This document shows, in pieces, positions 62,265 to 64,000 of a DNA stretch of 64,000 nucleotides. Each line of letters starts with the position of its first letter. Position 1 is the first letter of the stretch. Below the pieces are notes generated by a model. That model was not told the DNA's origin. It ran no database searches and saw only the letters and a list, made by a program, of their open reading frames with translations. Position numbers and translations under genes: made by a program. The stretch lies in contig CM057058.1 in the NCBI GenBank assembly GCA_029945375.1, forward strand, positions 1,488,001 to 1,552,000, written 5' to 3'. This DNA is from Agaricus subrufescens. Lineage: Eukaryota; Basidiomycota; Agaricomycetes; Agaricales; Agaricaceae.

Positions 62265-64000
62265 CGTAGTCAGTGATAATCCAAGTGGCTCTCTCGAAAA
62301 TCCAGATGATGATGATACTCAGCGTCTTGTCAGTACTTTCCATCCGAAGCTCTGACCCGACGTTTTTCACAAGCACAAGAGGCCTCGCATGAGCGGCATA
62401 CCAGAAATTAATGTAGGGACAGGATGATCCTCTCGTCATATCGAAATGTACAGACTATTTCATGAAACTCCGATGTACAGTACTAGATTACAAGCCATCT
62501 CATGAATGAGGTTTCTTTGATCAATTTCCAAGAATATCTTATTTATCATTGTCTCAATACAGCTATTTGGTTCAGAAGAAGGATTTGAAATATGAGTTCA
62601 TCACAAACTAAACGAAGGCTGTCGGAGAAATCGAACCGGTCGTTATTTCATTCATTCGCTTGATCCGCGTAGTCTTTTGGCATTGCAAAAAAAAAACAAA
62701 AACATTATGCTGAGTGCGACACAGGTGCGACATCTCGCAGGGCAGGCACGAGCACTCGGCGGGCCATGTGGTCACCAACGGTCCGCAAGTCTCGGACGGA
62801 AAGATTCCTATGAAATCAATGTTCAGTGCCACGCCCTCGTGCTTGCTGGCAATAACTCTAAGAATATCCTCACGTACATGGTTTCTGGAACTACCAAAGG
62901 TGCGGGATGACGTGATGACACACATGTCAAAGGACAAATTTACGGAGCGTTTGAGCGACTCGTGGTTGATATGAAATCAGGTACAAATGTAGTGTACATT
63001 TGTTCTCAAGCTATTTTGCCCCGGAGTCCGAATGTCGCTTGATGACGACGTAGACTTTGAAGTTTGTAGTCATGGCCGATATGAAATTTACAGCGCCCGT
63101 CGTTCCTGAAGGCTTTCTGCAATTGAATAAATCCCGATGTTTCGCGCCTGAAAAGCCGTTTGTAATCGAACCAATTCAGCATATCTGAGACTTCGGTAGC
63201 TTTCCGCGCTCGTTTGGTTCTTTTCCTCGATTACATTTTTCAGGCACCCACCGTCCAGATGGTCCACCTCCATCTCGGAGTATATTATCATCCATCCCCA
63301 TGGCACACTTCCAGGCCAAGCCTACCCATTCTATCAGAACTGGATCTGATGATCTTGGCTTTTTTTACACCTTTTGTCGCAGGTGATTAGCACATGTCTT
63401 GATTTTTTTTCTCATCTTCATCCCATAGTCTCTTCTTATACGCCACAGAGATACTCAAGCCCGATTGTGGCTGAGCGCTACACGGGAACTACTTAGTCAT
63501 GAAAGAATAATTTAGCAATGCCCGACAACGAGATTACTGCATTACTATTCTTAATTTCCTTTCCGGTACCGAATTACAGCACCATTTGCCAAGACTTTCA
63601 GGATCGCGATGGTGAGAATGTGATGGTGTTTCCCCGCTTCGTAAATTAATGATCAGTCAGTTGTCATCCCAGGAGAATCAACAACAAAAAATCATACAAG
63701 TTATGAATCAATATAATACTAGTTTTCAAGCACTTGAAGTACACTTGCCAAAATAAGATAGGTTCTGTGGCACGAGGTCAGATCGGAATTCAGTTGGGAC
63801 CCTTCATCAGGAGGAGAATTGAATTTTTTTTTAAATAGGCTTTATCCGATGTTTTCCCAGTGTACCTATATCGTGTACCCAATGACGACTAACCGGCGAA
63901 CCATCAACTCCATGTGGGGTTTCCACTATCCCCGTGCTTCCCCTCTAAGTATTACAATATGTTTTTTTCATTTTGCAATTCTAGTTTTAGAATTAAGGTC
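62265..64000. other. 1.7 kb without recognised genes
   Basis: Short ORFs on both strands (for example 62608-62937 minus, 63088-63306 minus) have no recognisable motif. I see no repeats, tRNA or mobile element in this end of the window. Confidence 0.4.

Overview
The window is nuclear DNA of a filamentous basidiomycete, most likely an Agaricomycete. Genes are split by many introns of about 45-65 nt. The gene content includes families typical of that class: a FunK1-type kinase, a DUF6533 7TM protein, a DUF6593-like protein, a peptidyl-Lys metalloendopeptidase and a membrane-anchored P450. I cannot name the species. Gene models were built by hand from frame continuity, GT/AG signals and remembered family consensus. 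Where exon lengths are given, they sum to a multiple of three.

Layout. 0-10 kb: CDK8 (Mediator kinase, cut by the window edge) is divergent from CHS5 (exomer scaffold). A secreted M35 metalloprotease, a mitochondrial type-1 methionine aminopeptidase and NEDD8 follow, all on the plus strand. 10-20 kb: a 7TM DUF6533 gene, two tandem hotdog (THEM2/ACOT13-like) thioesterases and a P450 on the minus strand, then an intronless AlkB-like dioxygenase. 19.6-22.2 kb: repeat-rich, with a tRNA-derived SINE and AT-rich arrays. 22.2-29.4 kb: a C2H2 zinc-finger gene, an F-box gene, TAF4, and NUP42 divergent from TAF4. 29.3-34.5 kb: a gene-poor stretch with decaying tandem and segmental duplications, starting exactly at the NUP42 stop codon. 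34.5-41.5 kb: mitochondrial ribosomal protein uL13m, an unrecognised acidic nuclear-type protein, TTC27/EMW1 and a DUF6593-like gene. 41.5-45.2 kb: a gene desert. 45.2-64 kb: RRP43, EMC6 divergent from aspartate-semialdehyde dehydrogenase, SMC5 divergent from a basidiomycete gene with a CH-like N-terminus, VPS41, and a degenerate-looking FunK1 kinase, then about 1.7 kb without genes.

Most genes are housekeeping and share no pathway. The possible exception is the 12.5-17.3 kb trio (two acyl thioesterases and a P450, same strand). Regulation is visible in the compact divergent promoters. TAF4/NUP42 and EMC6/ASADH carry CACGTG boxes, as do the F-box and AlkB promoters, and SMC5 with its partner carries two MCB (ACGCGT) boxes. 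I did not find a clearly new multi-gene system. The best leads are the diverged thioesterase pair, the MCB-paired SMC5 neighbour, the FunK1 gene missing its central kinase lobe, the SINE and inverted-array region, and the tandem array born at the NUP42 stop codon.
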